The notes: generated by a model not told the origin, from the sequence alone. DNA of 64,000 nt from Enterobacter asburiae (GCF_008080435.1 NZ_VRKN01000012.1:35853-99852); one strand, 5' to 3'. Shown: positions 1 through 10,813, numbered from the stretch's first letter. Numbers and translations are program-made.

Positions 1-2
1 AA

Positions 3-491
3 AACCGTAACGTCGGCGAAACGCTGCACGACCCGCGCAAAATGGCGATTGCCTGCGGCGTGATTGGCATGCTCGTCGTCACCTTCCTGAACCTGACCGC
101 CTCCTCCGTTCCGGCTGCGCTTCAGGTCACCGCCGTCAAGGTGCTGGTACCGGCGGCTAACCTGCTGGTGAACACCGTCATGCCGGTGATCTTCTGGCTG
201 GCGGCCATCGACGCGGGTAAAAAATCTGGCTTCTGGGCCACCATCTTTGGCGGCGCGGCGCAGCTGATCATGGGTAACGCCGTACCGGGCCTGGTGCTGG
301 GGATCCTGATCGGTAAAGGTGTTGAAGAGAGCGGCTGGAACCACGTCACCAAAGTGATGATGGCGGCGATCGTCCTGCTCTTCGTGCTGAGCGGTTTCTT
401 CCGCGGCTTCGACATGAAGATGATCGAATCCTTCCATCTGACCGTGCCGAACTGGCTCGACATGATCCACAACTCGCTCAGCGGTAAATAA
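3..491 (+). CDS. DUF4311-type membrane protein, 5' end outside window
   Basis: The reading frame is open from the window edge and ends at TAA 489-491, so the N-terminus is missing. The visible ~162 residues are mostly hydrophobic and glycine-rich segments, as expected of a polytopic inner-membrane protein. I recognise it as the protein of the DUF4310/4311/4312 set (EF_0832/AHA_3913 type) that precedes DgaE/DgaF-like enzymes in enterobacteria and enterococci. It is 13 bp upstream of the next membrane gene and probably forms a transporter with it. The transport role is inferred from context and the substrate is unknown. Confidence 0.7.
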   Translation, partial: NRNVGETLHDPRKMAIACGVIGMLVVTFLNLTASSVPAALQVTAVKVLVPAANLLVNTVMPVIFWLAAIDAGKKSGFWATIFGGAAQLIMGNAVPGLVLGILIGKGVEESGWNHVTKVMMAAIVLLFVLSGFFRGFDMKMIESFHLTVPNWLDMIHNSLSGK

Positions 492-504
492 CAGGAGCCT
501 CTAA

Positions 505-1146
505 ATGGAACAGAATAAAGGTTTTTGGTATGCCGACTGGTCGTTCCCGATCTTCGTTGGCCTGCTCTCCTCCGGCGTCTTCGCCGGGACGCACATGTAC
601 TACCTCTACGGCATCGGCGCGTTTAACGAAGTGGCCTTCGTGGCGATGCTGAAAGCGGGGATAGATACCGGCGTCTACGGTGCGGTGGCGGCGTTTGGCG
701 CAAGCTTCCTGTTCGCCCGTATTATCGAAGGCTCGCTGGTCGGTATTCTCGACATCGGCGGCGCGATCCAGACCGGCGTGGGCCTCGGCGTTCCGGCGCT
801 GCTGCTGGGCGCGGGCATCATGTTCCCGGTGACCAACTTCATTGCCGCGCTGATTACCGGCCTGGTGATTGGTCTGGCGATTGGCTACGTCATCATCCTG
901 GCCCGTAAGTTCACCATCAACCAGAGCAACTCCACCTACGGTGCAGACGTGATGATGGGCGCGGGTAACGCCTCCGGCCGCTTCCTCGGGCCGTTGATTA
1001 TCCTCAGCGCCATGACCGCCTCCATTCCTATCGGCGTCGGTTCCCTGCTGGGTGCGCTGGTGTTCTACATCTGGCAGAAGCCGATTACCGGTGGCGCCAT
1101 TCTCGGTGCAATGCTGTTGGGCTGGCTGTTCCCGGTCGCCCTTTAA
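505..1146 (+). CDS. DUF4310 family membrane protein
   Basis: A 213-residue, very hydrophobic protein with repeated glycine/alanine-rich membrane segments. The start is supported by an AGGAG-like site at 492-496. It resembles the DUF4310 family (EF_0833/AHA_3914 type). It sits between the DUF4311 protein and a metallohydrolase in one strand-consistent operon, so it is likely the second membrane subunit of an uptake system for the compound degraded by the next three enzymes. No transport function has been shown for the family to my knowledge, and that part is inference. Confidence 0.75.
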   Translation: MEQNKGFWYADWSFPIFVGLLSSGVFAGTHMYYLYGIGAFNEVAFVAMLKAGIDTGVYGAVAAFGASFLFARIIEGSLVGILDIGGAIQTGVGLGVPALLLGAGIMFPVTNFIAALITGLVIGLAIGYVIILARKFTINQSNSTYGADVMMGAGNASGRFLGPLIILSAMTASIPIGVGSLLGALVFYIWQKPITGGAILGAMLLGWLFPVAL

Positions 1147-1188
1147 TACCCGCGGGCGCTCAGGCGCCCGCCTTATCAGGAGATCCTC

Positions 1189-2322
1189 ATGTTTGATTTA
1201 CTCCTGCGCCGTGCGCGCCTTGCCGACGATACCCTGACCGATATCGCCATTCAGGACGGGAAAATCGCGGCGCTGGGCGAGATTGTCGCCCCCGCGCATA
1301 AAACGGTCGAGCTGAATGGCGACGTGTTCGTCAGCGCAGGCTGGATTGACTCCCACGTCCACTGCTACCCGAACTCCCCGATTTACCACGACGAGCCGGA
1401 CAGCGTGGGCATTGCCACCGGCGTGACCTCCGTGGTGGACGCGGGCAGTACCGGTGCCGACGACGTGGACGATTTCTACAACATCACCCGTAAAGCGACA
1501 ACCGAAGTCTTTGCCCTGCTGAACATCTCCCGCGTGGGGCTGATTGCCCAGAACGAACTGGCCAACATGGCGAATATTGACGCCGACGCGGTGAAGCAGG
1601 CGGTGAAGCGCCACCCTGATTTTATCGTCGGCCTGAAAGCGCGCATGAGCAGCAGCGTGGTCGGTGAAAATGGCATTACGCCGCTGGAACGGGCTAAAGC
1701 GATTCAGAAAGAGAACGGCGATCTGCCGCTGATGGTCCACATCGGTAACAACCCGCCGAACCTTGACGAAATTGCCGAGCTGCTGAGTTCCGGCGACATC
1801 ATTACCCACTGCTACAACGGCAAACCGAACCGCATTCTGACGCCCTCCGGCGAACTGCGCGCCTCCATTACGTCCGCCCTGAAGCGCGGCGTGCGTCTGG
1901 ACGTCGGTCACGGTACGGCGAGCTTCAGCTTTGAAGTGGCGAAACGCGCCATCGCGATGGGCATCCTGCCGCACACCATCAGCTCGGATATCTACTGCCG
2001 CAACCGAATCAACGGCCCGGTAGGCTCGCTGGCAAGCGTGATGTCGAAGTTTCTCGCTATCGGCATGTCATTACCGCAGGTCATTGACTGCGTGACCGCC
2101 AACGCCGCCGACGGCCTGCGTCTGACGCGCAAAGGCCGCATTCAGCCGGGTCTCGATGCCGACCTGACGCTGTTCACGATTAAACACCAGCCGACGGTGC
2201 TGACGGATGCCGAAAACGACAGCCTGCAGGCTGAACACATTCTGGTGCCGCTTGCCGCGATCCGCGCGGGCAAGGGCTACATGACCGAACAAGGGAGCAC
2301 GGAACATGCCTTCGATTTATGA
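1189..2322 (+). CDS. Amidohydrolase/deacetylase family metallohydrolase
   Basis: A 377-residue cytoplasmic enzyme of the amidohydrolase superfamily (EF_0837/AHA_3915 type). The metal-binding HxH lies at residues 56-58 after a short N-terminal beta domain, and a conserved lysine occurs in VGLKARMSS, where the family has a carboxylated lysine. The start follows AGGAG at 1177-1181. The 3' end overlaps dgaE by 17 bp, so translation is coupled. It probably removes an acyl or amide group from the imported substrate before the ammonia-lyase step. The substrate is unknown. Confidence 0.8.
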   Translation: MFDLLLRRARLADDTLTDIAIQDGKIAALGEIVAPAHKTVELNGDVFVSAGWIDSHVHCYPNSPIYHDEPDSVGIATGVTSVVDAGSTGADDVDDFYNITRKATTEVFALLNISRVGLIAQNELANMANIDADAVKQAVKRHPDFIVGLKARMSSSVVGENGITPLERAKAIQKENGDLPLMVHIGNNPPNLDEIAELLSSGDIITHCYNGKPNRILTPSGELRASITSALKRGVRLDVGHGTASFSFEVAKRAIAMGILPHTISSDIYCRNRINGPVGSLASVMSKFLAIGMSLPQVIDCVTANAADGLRLTRKGRIQPGLDADLTLFTIKHQPTVLTDAENDSLQAEHILVPLAAIRAGKGYMTEQGSTEHAFDL

Positions 2323-3424
2323 GAAGTACAACTTAAAGCAGGTGATCAACACCTCTGGCCGCATGACGGCGCTGGGCGTCTCCACGCCGCGCCCGGAAGT
2401 GGTGCAGGCGGCAATGGACGGTATGAATGAGTACTTCGAGATGAAGGATCTGGTTAATAAAACCGGTGAATACATCGCGAAGCTGCTGGATGTGGAAGGG
2501 GCAACGGTGGTCTCCTGCGCGTCGGCGGGCATTGCCCAGTCCGTGGCGGCGGTGCTGGTGAAAGACAGCGACTGGCTGCTGGAAAACCTGCACGTGACCC
2601 CGATTGAGAACAACGAAATCGTCCTGCCGAAAGGTCACAACGTGAACTTTGGCGCGCCGGTGGGCACCATGGTGGCGCTGGGCGGCGGTAAGCTGGTGGA
2701 AGCGGGTTACGCCAACGAATGTTCTGCCGATCAGCTGGCGGCGGCGATCACACCGCGCACGGCGGCGATCCTCTACATCAAATCTCACCACTGCGTGCAG
2801 AAAAGCATGCTCAGCGTCGAGCAGGCGGCAGTCGTGGCGCGTAAACACGATCTTCCGCTGATCGTTGACGCGGCGGCGGAAGAGGATCTGCATACCTATT
2901 ACCGTTCCGGTGCCGATCTGGTGATCTACAGCGGCGCGAAGGCGATTGAAGGGCCAACCAGCGGTCTGGTGATCGGCAAAACCCAGTACGTTGAGTGGGT
3001 GAAGCGCCAGACGGCGGGCATTGGCCGCGCGATGAAGGTTGGTAAAGAGGGGATCCTCGGCCTGACCTGCGCCATCGAACACTACCTGACGGCAACCAAA
3101 GAGAGCGGTGCCGAGATGGTGGCGAAGATGACGCCGTTTATCGACGCGCTCAATACCCTGAACGGCGTGACCGCGCGCGTGGTCTGGGACAGCGCCGGAC
3201 GCGACATCGCCCGCACCGAGATTAAGTTTGACGAAGCCGTGACTGGCATCGGCACGGGGGATCTGGTGGCGAAGCTGAAGCAGGGTGAATACGCCATTTA
3301 CTTCCGTGGCTACAAGGCTAACGAAGGGATTATCGAGGCGGACGTGCGCAGCGTGAATGCTGACCAGTTGAACATCGTGTACCGCCGTATTAGCGAAGTA
3401 TTAGGACAGGAGAAAAACGCATGA
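2306..3424 (+). CDS. dgaE: DgaE family PLP-dependent ammonia-lyase
   Basis: 372 residues, fold type I PLP enzyme related to selenocysteine synthase-like proteins. The likely Schiff-base lysine is K212 in YSGAKAIEGP and the PLP-nitrogen aspartate is D188 in IVDAAAEED. Salmonella DgaE turns D-glucosaminate-6-phosphate into 2-keto-3-deoxygluconate-6-phosphate plus ammonia. Here the gene is linked to a DgaF-like aldolase but not to the classical mannose-type dga PTS, so the true substrate may be a different 2-amino sugar acid. It overlaps the next gene by 4 bp (ATGA). Confidence 0.8.
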   Translation: MPSIYEKYNLKQVINTSGRMTALGVSTPRPEVVQAAMDGMNEYFEMKDLVNKTGEYIAKLLDVEGATVVSCASAGIAQSVAAVLVKDSDWLLENLHVTPIENNEIVLPKGHNVNFGAPVGTMVALGGGKLVEAGYANECSADQLAAAITPRTAAILYIKSHHCVQKSMLSVEQAAVVARKHDLPLIVDAAAEEDLHTYYRSGADLVIYSGAKAIEGPTSGLVIGKTQYVEWVKRQTAGIGRAMKVGKEGILGLTCAIEHYLTATKESGAEMVAKMTPFIDALNTLNGVTARVVWDSAGRDIARTEIKFDEAVTGIGTGDLVAKLKQGEYAIYFRGYKANEGIIEADVRSVNADQLNIVYRRISEVLGQEKNA

Positions 3425-4161
3425 AACTGACCCCCAACTTTTACCGTGACCGCGTCTGCCTGAACGTGCTGGCAGGCTCGAAAGCCAACGCCAGCGCCAT
3501 TTACGAGGCGGCGGAAGGTCATGTGCTGGTGGGCGTGCTCTCCAAAAATTACCCGGACGTGGACAGCGCCGTCGCCGATATGCGTGAATACGCCGCGCTG
3601 ATTGATAACGCGCTCTCCGTCGGCCTGGGCGCGGGGGATCCGAACCAGTCGGCGATGGTGAGTGAAATTTCCCGCCAGGTGCAGCCGCAGCACGTCAACC
3701 AGGTGTTCACCGGCGTGGCCACCAGCCGTGCGCTGCTGGGGCAGAATGAGTCCGTGGTCAACGGCCTGGTCTCTCCGACCGGCACCGTCGGAATGGTCAA
3801 GATCTCCACCGGCCCGCTGAGCAGCACGGCCCCGGACGGTATCGTACCGGTAGAAACCGCGATTGCCCTGCTGAAAGATTTCGGCGGCAGCTCCATCAAA
3901 TACTTCCCGATGGGCGGCCTGAAGTGCCGTGACGAGTACAAAGCGGTGGCGGAAGCCTGCGCCCGCCACGACTTCTGGCTGGAGCCAACCGGAGGTATCG
4001 ATCTGGAAAACTATGAGGAGATCCTGCAGATCGCCCTCGACGCTGGCGTGAGCAAAATCATTCCGCATATCTACAGCTCGATTATCGACAAAGCCAGCGG
4101 TGATACGCGTCCGGAAGACGTGCGTACGCTGCTTGCGATGACGAAGAAGCTGGTGAAGTAA
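3421..4161 (+). CDS. dgaF: DgaF-like 2-keto-3-deoxy-6-phosphogluconate aldolase
   Basis: 246 residues of the KDGP aldolase family. The motif SSIKYFPMGGLK carries a lysine in the class I aldolase context, followed by a phosphate-binding segment (EPTGGID). It would split the DgaE product into pyruvate and glyceraldehyde-3-phosphate, feeding glycolysis. The start overlaps the dgaE stop by 4 bp, and a palindromic repeat lies 11 bp after the stop, so this is the last gene of the operon. Assignment is by family resemblance and linkage. Confidence 0.8.
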   Translation: MKLTPNFYRDRVCLNVLAGSKANASAIYEAAEGHVLVGVLSKNYPDVDSAVADMREYAALIDNALSVGLGAGDPNQSAMVSEISRQVQPQHVNQVFTGVATSRALLGQNESVVNGLVSPTGTVGMVKISTGPLSSTAPDGIVPVETAIALLKDFGGSSIKYFPMGGLKCRDEYKAVAEACARHDFWLEPTGGIDLENYEEILQIALDAGVSKIIPHIYSSIIDKASGDTRPEDVRTLLAMTKKLVK

Positions 4162-4172
4162 TAAAAACAACA

Positions 4173-4258
4173 CCCCTCACCCCAGCCCTCTCCCCAAAGG
4201 GGAGAGGGTGTAATCGTCCCCTCTCCCCTTTGGGGAGAGGGTTAGGGTGAGGGGGGGG
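4173..4258. repeat. Palindromic CCCTCACCC/GGGTGAGGG element, two hairpins
   Basis: Two imperfect palindromes built on CTCTCCCCAAAGGGGAGAG and its inverse copy, flanked by CCCCTCACCCC and GGGTGAGGGG. The same unit recurs at 8451, 24649, 35759 and 42917. It is a REP-like extragenic element and ends the dga operon. It may act as an mRNA stabiliser or terminator. Confidence 0.85.
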
Positions 4259-4288
4259 CAAACTCCGCACACACCCGAAGGAGCCACC

Positions 4289-5425
4289 ATGCACACCCGT
4301 ACCCTGCTTGTTGCTTCACTCTCAATGTTCGCCACCACCGCTATCGGCCAGACGCAATACGCCTGGGTGGGCACCTACAACCCCAACGGCGAAGGGCTGT
4401 ACCGCTTTACCGTTGACCCGCAAAGCGGCGCGCTGGCGAATAAAACGCTGGTGAGCAAGCTGCCGAACGCCGCGCAGCTGGCCGTCTCACGCGACGGCAA
4501 AACGCTGTACCTGGCAAGCGAAGTGGAGCAGGGCGTGGTGCAGGCTCTGCGGGTGGGGGATAACGGTGCGCTGAGCGAGCTGAATCAGGTGGCCTCCGGC
4601 GGTGCGGGGCCGGTGTATCTTTCCCTGACGCCGAACGGTCGCCATCTTCTGGTGGCGAACTACGTCAGCGGATCGATTGCCGTTTTGCCTGTCAACGCAG
4701 ACGGCAGGTTGGGTGAGGCCACGGACACCCATCAGGATCAAGGTGAACCGGGCGCGGCGAAGCCGGAAGCGGCTGCGGAGGGCAGCTTTGCCATCAGCGA
4801 TCATAACGGCCCCCACGCGCACATGATCGCCGCCGATCCGAGCGGGAAATACGTATTTTCCACCGATCTGGGGCTGGATCGCCTCTACCAGTACCGTTTT
4901 GACGATCAAACAGGGAAGCTGACGCCGAACGATCCGCCGTTTATCAGCGCCTCCTCAAAAGGCGCCGGGCCGCGCCACTTTGTCTTTACGCCAAAAGGCG
5001 ATGCCCTGTGGCTGATTAACGAAGAGGCGTCTACGCTCACCCATTATACCGTGAACGCCAACGGCACCTTAAAAGAGGGCAAAACGCTTTCAGCCCTGCC
5101 GGAAGGTTACAAAGGTACCAGCTTTGCTGCCGGGCTCGCATTAAGCGCCGATGGTAAACAGCTGTATGTGGCTAACCGTTTGCATAACAGCATCGGGCAC
5201 TTTACCGTAACAGCGGAGGGCACGCTGACGCATCAGGACGACGTGTGGACGCGGGGTGATTATCCGCGCACCCTGACGCTCGATAAACAGGGACGCTGGC
5301 TGTACGTCATGAACCAGCGCAGCGATAACATTACCCGTTTCCGCGTGGCTAAGGACGGGAAATTGAGCTTCGAGCCAGACTATACCCCGGTCGGCAGCCC
5401 ATCCCAGATGGTCATTTCACCTTAA
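4289..5425 (+). CDS. Lactonase-like beta-propeller protein, probably exported
   Basis: 378 residues from the ATG at 4289, chosen because AAGGAG lies at 4278-4283. A longer GTG frame from 4247 would run into the palindromic repeat. The N-terminus (HTRTLLVASLSMFATTAIGQ) looks like a signal peptide. The rest contains repeated blades of the form LAVSRDGKTLYLAS and RHFVFTPKGDALW, typical of the 7-bladed 6-phosphogluconolactonase-like (YbhE/Pgl) fold. A periplasmic location would separate it from Pgl. Its position beside a sugar-acid operon suggests hydrolysis of an aldonolactone outside the cytoplasm, which is inference. Confidence 0.75.
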   Translation: MHTRTLLVASLSMFATTAIGQTQYAWVGTYNPNGEGLYRFTVDPQSGALANKTLVSKLPNAAQLAVSRDGKTLYLASEVEQGVVQALRVGDNGALSELNQVASGGAGPVYLSLTPNGRHLLVANYVSGSIAVLPVNADGRLGEATDTHQDQGEPGAAKPEAAAEGSFAISDHNGPHAHMIAADPSGKYVFSTDLGLDRLYQYRFDDQTGKLTPNDPPFISASSKGAGPRHFVFTPKGDALWLINEEASTLTHYTVNANGTLKEGKTLSALPEGYKGTSFAAGLALSADGKQLYVANRLHNSIGHFTVTAEGTLTHQDDVWTRGDYPRTLTLDKQGRWLYVMNQRSDNITRFRVAKDGKLSFEPDYTPVGSPSQMVISP

Positions 5426-5444
5426 GCTGTAAGAGGACAACCCC

Positions 5445-7355
5445 GTGCGATTTCCGAACCAACGTTTAGCGCAACTTTTTGATCTGTTGCAAAACGAGAC
5501 GCTGCCGCAGGACGAGCTGGCGCAGCGGCTGTCGGTCTCCACGCGAACCGTCCGTGCCGATATCACCGCCCTGAACGCGCTGCTGGCAAGCCACGGCGCG
5601 CAGTTTATATTGAGCCGGGGCAACGGCTATCAGCTCAAAATTAATGATGTGGTGCGCTACCAGCAGCTACAGGCATCCCACCCGCGCGCGCTGCGTATTC
5701 CCCGGACCGGGCCGGAGCGCGTGCATTATCTGGTGGTGCGTTTTCTGACCTCGGCATTTTCTCTTAAGCTCGAGGATCTGGCGGACGAGTGGTTTGTCAG
5801 CCGCGCCACGCTGCAAAGCGACATGGCGGAAGTCCGCGAGTGGTTCCACCGCTATCACCTGACGCTGGAAACGCGTCCGCGCCACGGCATGAAGCTGTTT
5901 GGCAGCGAGATGTCGACCCGCGCATGTCTGACCGATCTGCTCTGGGAGCTGGCGCAGCAGGACAGCCTGAACCCGCTGGTGACCGACGTGGCGCTGAATG
6001 CGGGCGTGGCGGAGCAGATGGTGCCCGTGCTGCACGAGGCGCTGACGCGTCATCACATTCGTCTGACCGATGAAGGCGAGCTGTTCCTGCGCCTGTACTG
6101 TGCGGTGTCAGTGCGGCGCATCAGCGAGGGCTATCCGCTGCCGGAATTCCACGCCGAAGACGTGGAAGATAACGTGCGCGAGGCGGCGAAGGATATCGCC
6201 ATCACTATCCAGCAGCTGGCGGGCAAAGCGCTTTCACCTTCGGAGGAGAGCTGGCTGTGCGTGCACATTGCGGCGCGGCAGATTCAGGAGATTGCCCCGA
6301 GCGCCATTAACGCGGATGACGACGAAGCGCTGGTCAACTACATCCTGCGCTATATCAACACCCACTATAACTACAACCTGCTTAGCGACGCGCAGCTGCA
6401 CGCGGACCTGCTTACGCACATCAAAACCATGATCACCCGCGTGCGGTATCAAATCATGATCCCCAACCCGCTGCTGGATAACATCAAGCAGCACTACCCG
6501 ATGGCGTGGGATATGACCCTGGCGGCAGTATCGAGCTGGGGCAAATACACGCCGTATGTGATCAGCGAAAACGAGATTGGCTTCCTGGTGCTGCATATTG
6601 GCGTCGGGCTGGAGCGTCACTACAACATCGGCTACCAGCGCCAGCCGCGCGTGATGCTGGTATGCGACGCCGGTAATGCCATGGTCCGCATGATTGAAGC
6701 GGTGCTGCAGCGTAAATACCCACAAATTGAGGTCACGCGCACGCTCACCCTGCGCGAGTATGAGCTGGCGGAAACGATTAGCGAAGACTTTGTGATCGCC
6801 ACCGCCCGCGTGAGTGAAAAGTCGAAACCGGTGGTGACGATCGCCCCGTTCCCGACCGACTATCAGTTAGAGCAGATCGGCAAGCTGGTGCTGGTGGACC
6901 GTACCCGGCCGTGGATGCTGGATAAATATTTCGACGCGGCCCATTTCCGCATTATCGACAAGCCCATTGACCAGCAAACGCTGTTCCGTGAACTGTGCGA
7001 GCAGCTTGAAGGCGAGGGCTTTGTCGGCGCGGAGTTCCTGGATTCGGTTATCGAGCGTGAAGCCATCGTCAGCACCATGCTCGGCGACGGCATCGCGCTG
7101 CCGCACTCCCTCGGCCTCTTAGCGCAGAAAACCGTGGTCTACACCGTGCTCGCCCCGCACGGCGTCCAGTGGGGCGACGAAACCGCGCACGTCATCTTCC
7201 TGCTCGCCATCAGCAAAAGCGAATACGAAGAGGCGATGGCGATTTACGATATCTTCGTCACCTTCCTGCGTGAACGGGCGATGTCGCGGCTCTGTAGCTG
7301 CGGAGATTTTGCCGAGTTTAAGGCAGTGGCAATGGAGAGTTTGAGCCGGTTTTGA
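5445..7355 (+). CDS. BglG/MtlR-type PTS-regulated transcription activator
   Basis: 636 residues starting at GTG 5445 behind AAGAGGA. Order: HTH_11/DeoR-like helix-turn-helix (about 5-60), a second Mga-like HTH (85-165), two PRD domains with regulatory histidines such as H274, H319, H325 and H384, an EIIB-like domain with C407 (LVCDAGNA), and an EIIA-like domain with H554 (IALPHS). Such proteins are phosphorylated by HPr and PTS EIIB and activate a linked carbohydrate operon. It is collinear with the dga-like operon and is its most likely regulator. No PTS permease gene is visible here. Confidence 0.85.
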   Translation: MRFPNQRLAQLFDLLQNETLPQDELAQRLSVSTRTVRADITALNALLASHGAQFILSRGNGYQLKINDVVRYQQLQASHPRALRIPRTGPERVHYLVVRFLTSAFSLKLEDLADEWFVSRATLQSDMAEVREWFHRYHLTLETRPRHGMKLFGSEMSTRACLTDLLWELAQQDSLNPLVTDVALNAGVAEQMVPVLHEALTRHHIRLTDEGELFLRLYCAVSVRRISEGYPLPEFHAEDVEDNVREAAKDIAITIQQLAGKALSPSEESWLCVHIAARQIQEIAPSAINADDDEALVNYILRYINTHYNYNLLSDAQLHADLLTHIKTMITRVRYQIMIPNPLLDNIKQHYPMAWDMTLAAVSSWGKYTPYVISENEIGFLVLHIGVGLERHYNIGYQRQPRVMLVCDAGNAMVRMIEAVLQRKYPQIEVTRTLTLREYELAETISEDFVIATARVSEKSKPVVTIAPFPTDYQLEQIGKLVLVDRTRPWMLDKYFDAAHFRIIDKPIDQQTLFRELCEQLEGEGFVGAEFLDSVIEREAIVSTMLGDGIALPHSLGLLAQKTVVYTVLAPHGVQWGDETAHVIFLLAISKSEYEEAMAIYDIFVTFLRERAMSRLCSCGDFAEFKAVAMESLSRF

Positions 7356-7387
7356 GAGGCGTTATCCAGAATTCGATGTAATGCGAA

Positions 7388-7409
7388 TGTAATGCTAAAC
7401 TGCATTACA
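7388..7409. promoter_or_regulatory. Inverted-repeat operator of relBE
   Basis: TGTAATGC, six bases, GCATTACA. The arms are perfect, and the half-site is repeated once more just upstream (ATGTAATGC near 7377-7385). It lies 24 bp before the relB start, the usual place for autorepression by a RelB-RelE complex. Confidence 0.6.
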
Positions 7410-7432
7410 CATTCGATTTTACTGGAGGCATA

Positions 7433-7675
7433 ATGGCCACGCTGAACGTCCGTCTGGATGACAAACTCAAAAACGAGGCTTATGCCGTGCTGGAAAAACT
7501 TAATATCACCCCAACGGAAGCCGTGCGATTACTGTTTCAGTACGTCGCGGAGACGGGACGCATGCCCGTGAAAACGGTCACCATTAGCGACAGTGAAGAT
7601 GAATTGATACAGGCAGTCCGGGAGCGGCTGGCTCATCCGCAAAAGGGAATTAAGGTTAGTCTGGATGACTTATGA
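7433..7675 (+). CDS. relB: RelB/DinJ family antitoxin
   Basis: 80 residues. The N-terminal ribbon-helix-helix (ATLNVRLDDKLKNEAYAVLE) fits RelB/DinJ dimerisation and DNA binding, and the acidic C-terminus would wrap the toxin. ACTGGAGG at 7421-7428 precedes the ATG. The gene overlaps the toxin gene by 11 bp, so both are co-translated. It neutralises RelE and represses its own promoter through the inverted repeat upstream. The symbol is at family level. Confidence 0.85.
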   Translation: MATLNVRLDDKLKNEAYAVLEKLNITPTEAVRLLFQYVAETGRMPVKTVTISDSEDELIQAVRERLAHPQKGIKVSLDDL

Positions 7676-7949
7676 ACTGGCATTTGACCCGAGGGCGTTA
7701 AAGGAGTGGAGCAAGCTGGGGGAGACTGTAAAAGACCAGTTTAAGAAGAAACTAGCGGACGTGTTGGTGAACCCCAGGGTCGAATCGGCCCGCCTGCATG
7801 GTCTACCGGATTGCTACAAAATAAAACTCAGATCGCAGGGTTATCGTTTGGTCTATCAGGTTCAGGACAACGTTGTAACGGTATTTGTTATCGCTATCGG
7901 TAAGAGAGAGAAAGCAGCCGTTTATCATGATGCAAACAAACGGCTCTAA
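7665..7949 (+). CDS. relE: RelE family mRNA interferase toxin
   Basis: 94 residues with the RelE/ParE fold pattern: an N-terminal FDPRALKEWSKL helix, then LPDCYKIKLRSQGYRLVYQV, and a C-terminal IAIGKREKAAVY segment with the basic and aromatic residues used in ribosome-dependent mRNA cleavage. The start lies inside relB. The module is inserted between a sugar regulator and nrdG, a position without a toxin pair in E. coli K-12. It looks intact. Confidence 0.85.
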   Translation: MTYELAFDPRALKEWSKLGETVKDQFKKKLADVLVNPRVESARLHGLPDCYKIKLRSQGYRLVYQVQDNVVTVFVIAIGKREKAAVYHDANKRL

Positions 7950-7952
7950 TGC

Positions 7953-8417
7953 TCACCGTAGATGATGCACAACCTGGTTGCTGCTGCCGCGCCAAATCAG
8001 CGCCGGGTCTTTTAAATCCTGCACAAACTTGCCGTCGACCAGGACGTTAATCAGATCCACCACTTCCATCTGCTGCGCGTTCAGCTCTTCCAGCCTGTAG
8101 CCTGTCCAGACCCAGATATCTTTTCCCGTACACTCTGCCCGAATGCGCTTCACCAGCTTCAGGATATCCGGCACGTTTTGCGGGTGCAGGGGGTCGCCGC
8201 CGGAGAGCGAGATCCCCTGACGCTGAATGCGCGTGTCGTTCAGGTCGTTGACGATCTTGTCTTCCATCTCAGCGGTAAACGGCATGCCGGAGTTCACGCG
8301 CCAGGTGCTTTTGTTGTAGCAGCCGGGGCATTCGTGCACGCAGCCTGAGACGAACAGGGTGCAGCGGGTGCCGGGGCCGTTGACGATGTCGACGGGGTAG
8401 TATTGATGGTATCGCAT
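7953..8417 (-). CDS. nrdG: Anaerobic ribonucleotide reductase activase
   Basis: 154 residues. The radical-SAM cysteines C26-x3-C30-x2-C33 (SGCVHECPGC) bind the 4Fe-4S cluster. NrdG cleaves S-adenosylmethionine to generate the glycyl radical on NrdD under anoxia. Length and sequence match enteric NrdG. It lies downstream of nrdD on the same strand, and its stop is 3 bp from the end of relE, with which it converges. Confidence 0.95.
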   Translation of the reverse strand: MRYHQYYPVDIVNGPGTRCTLFVSGCVHECPGCYNKSTWRVNSGMPFTAEMEDKIVNDLNDTRIQRQGISLSGGDPLHPQNVPDILKLVKRIRAECTGKDIWVWTGYRLEELNAQQMEVVDLINVLVDGKFVQDLKDPALIWRGSSNQVVHHLR

Positions 8418-8450
8418 AGAAAATGTCCAGAGAATTTGTGCGCGCTGATG

Positions 8451-8496
8451 CCCTCACCCCGGCCCTCTCCCACAGGGAGAGGGGTAGGGTGAGGGG
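8451..8496. repeat. Palindromic CCCTCACCC/GGGTGAGGG element, one hairpin
   Basis: A single hairpin with CTCTCCC-ACA-GGGAGAG core between CCCTCACCCC and AGGGTGAGGGG. It lies in the nrdD-nrdG gap and could modulate the ratio of the two products. Confidence 0.85.
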
Positions 8497-8514
8497 GAGA
8501 ACCCTGCGCAGAAC

Positions 8515-10653
<2,139 letters not shown>

Positions 10654-10678
10654 GATCACTCCATTTTTTGAAAACAGG

Positions 10679-10764
10679 TTATCCACAGAGGTGGAGAAGT
10701 ATTCACCGGGCGTATTCCCCGCCAGGCCAAAGACTTCCCGCGTTCCCAGCTCGTGTTATCCACA
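10679..10764. promoter_or_regulatory. Two perfect DnaA boxes in the nrdD leader
   Basis: TTATCCACA occurs at 10679-10687 and 10756-10764, same orientation, 77 bp apart, between the nrdD start and its NrdR/FNR promoter elements. This is the strong DnaA recognition sequence. Whether DnaA acts here is inference. Confidence 0.45.
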
Positions 10765-10813
10765 ATTCCGGCCAGCGTAAGCGCCGTCTTGTTGTTGGAA
10801 TAGTAGACGATAA

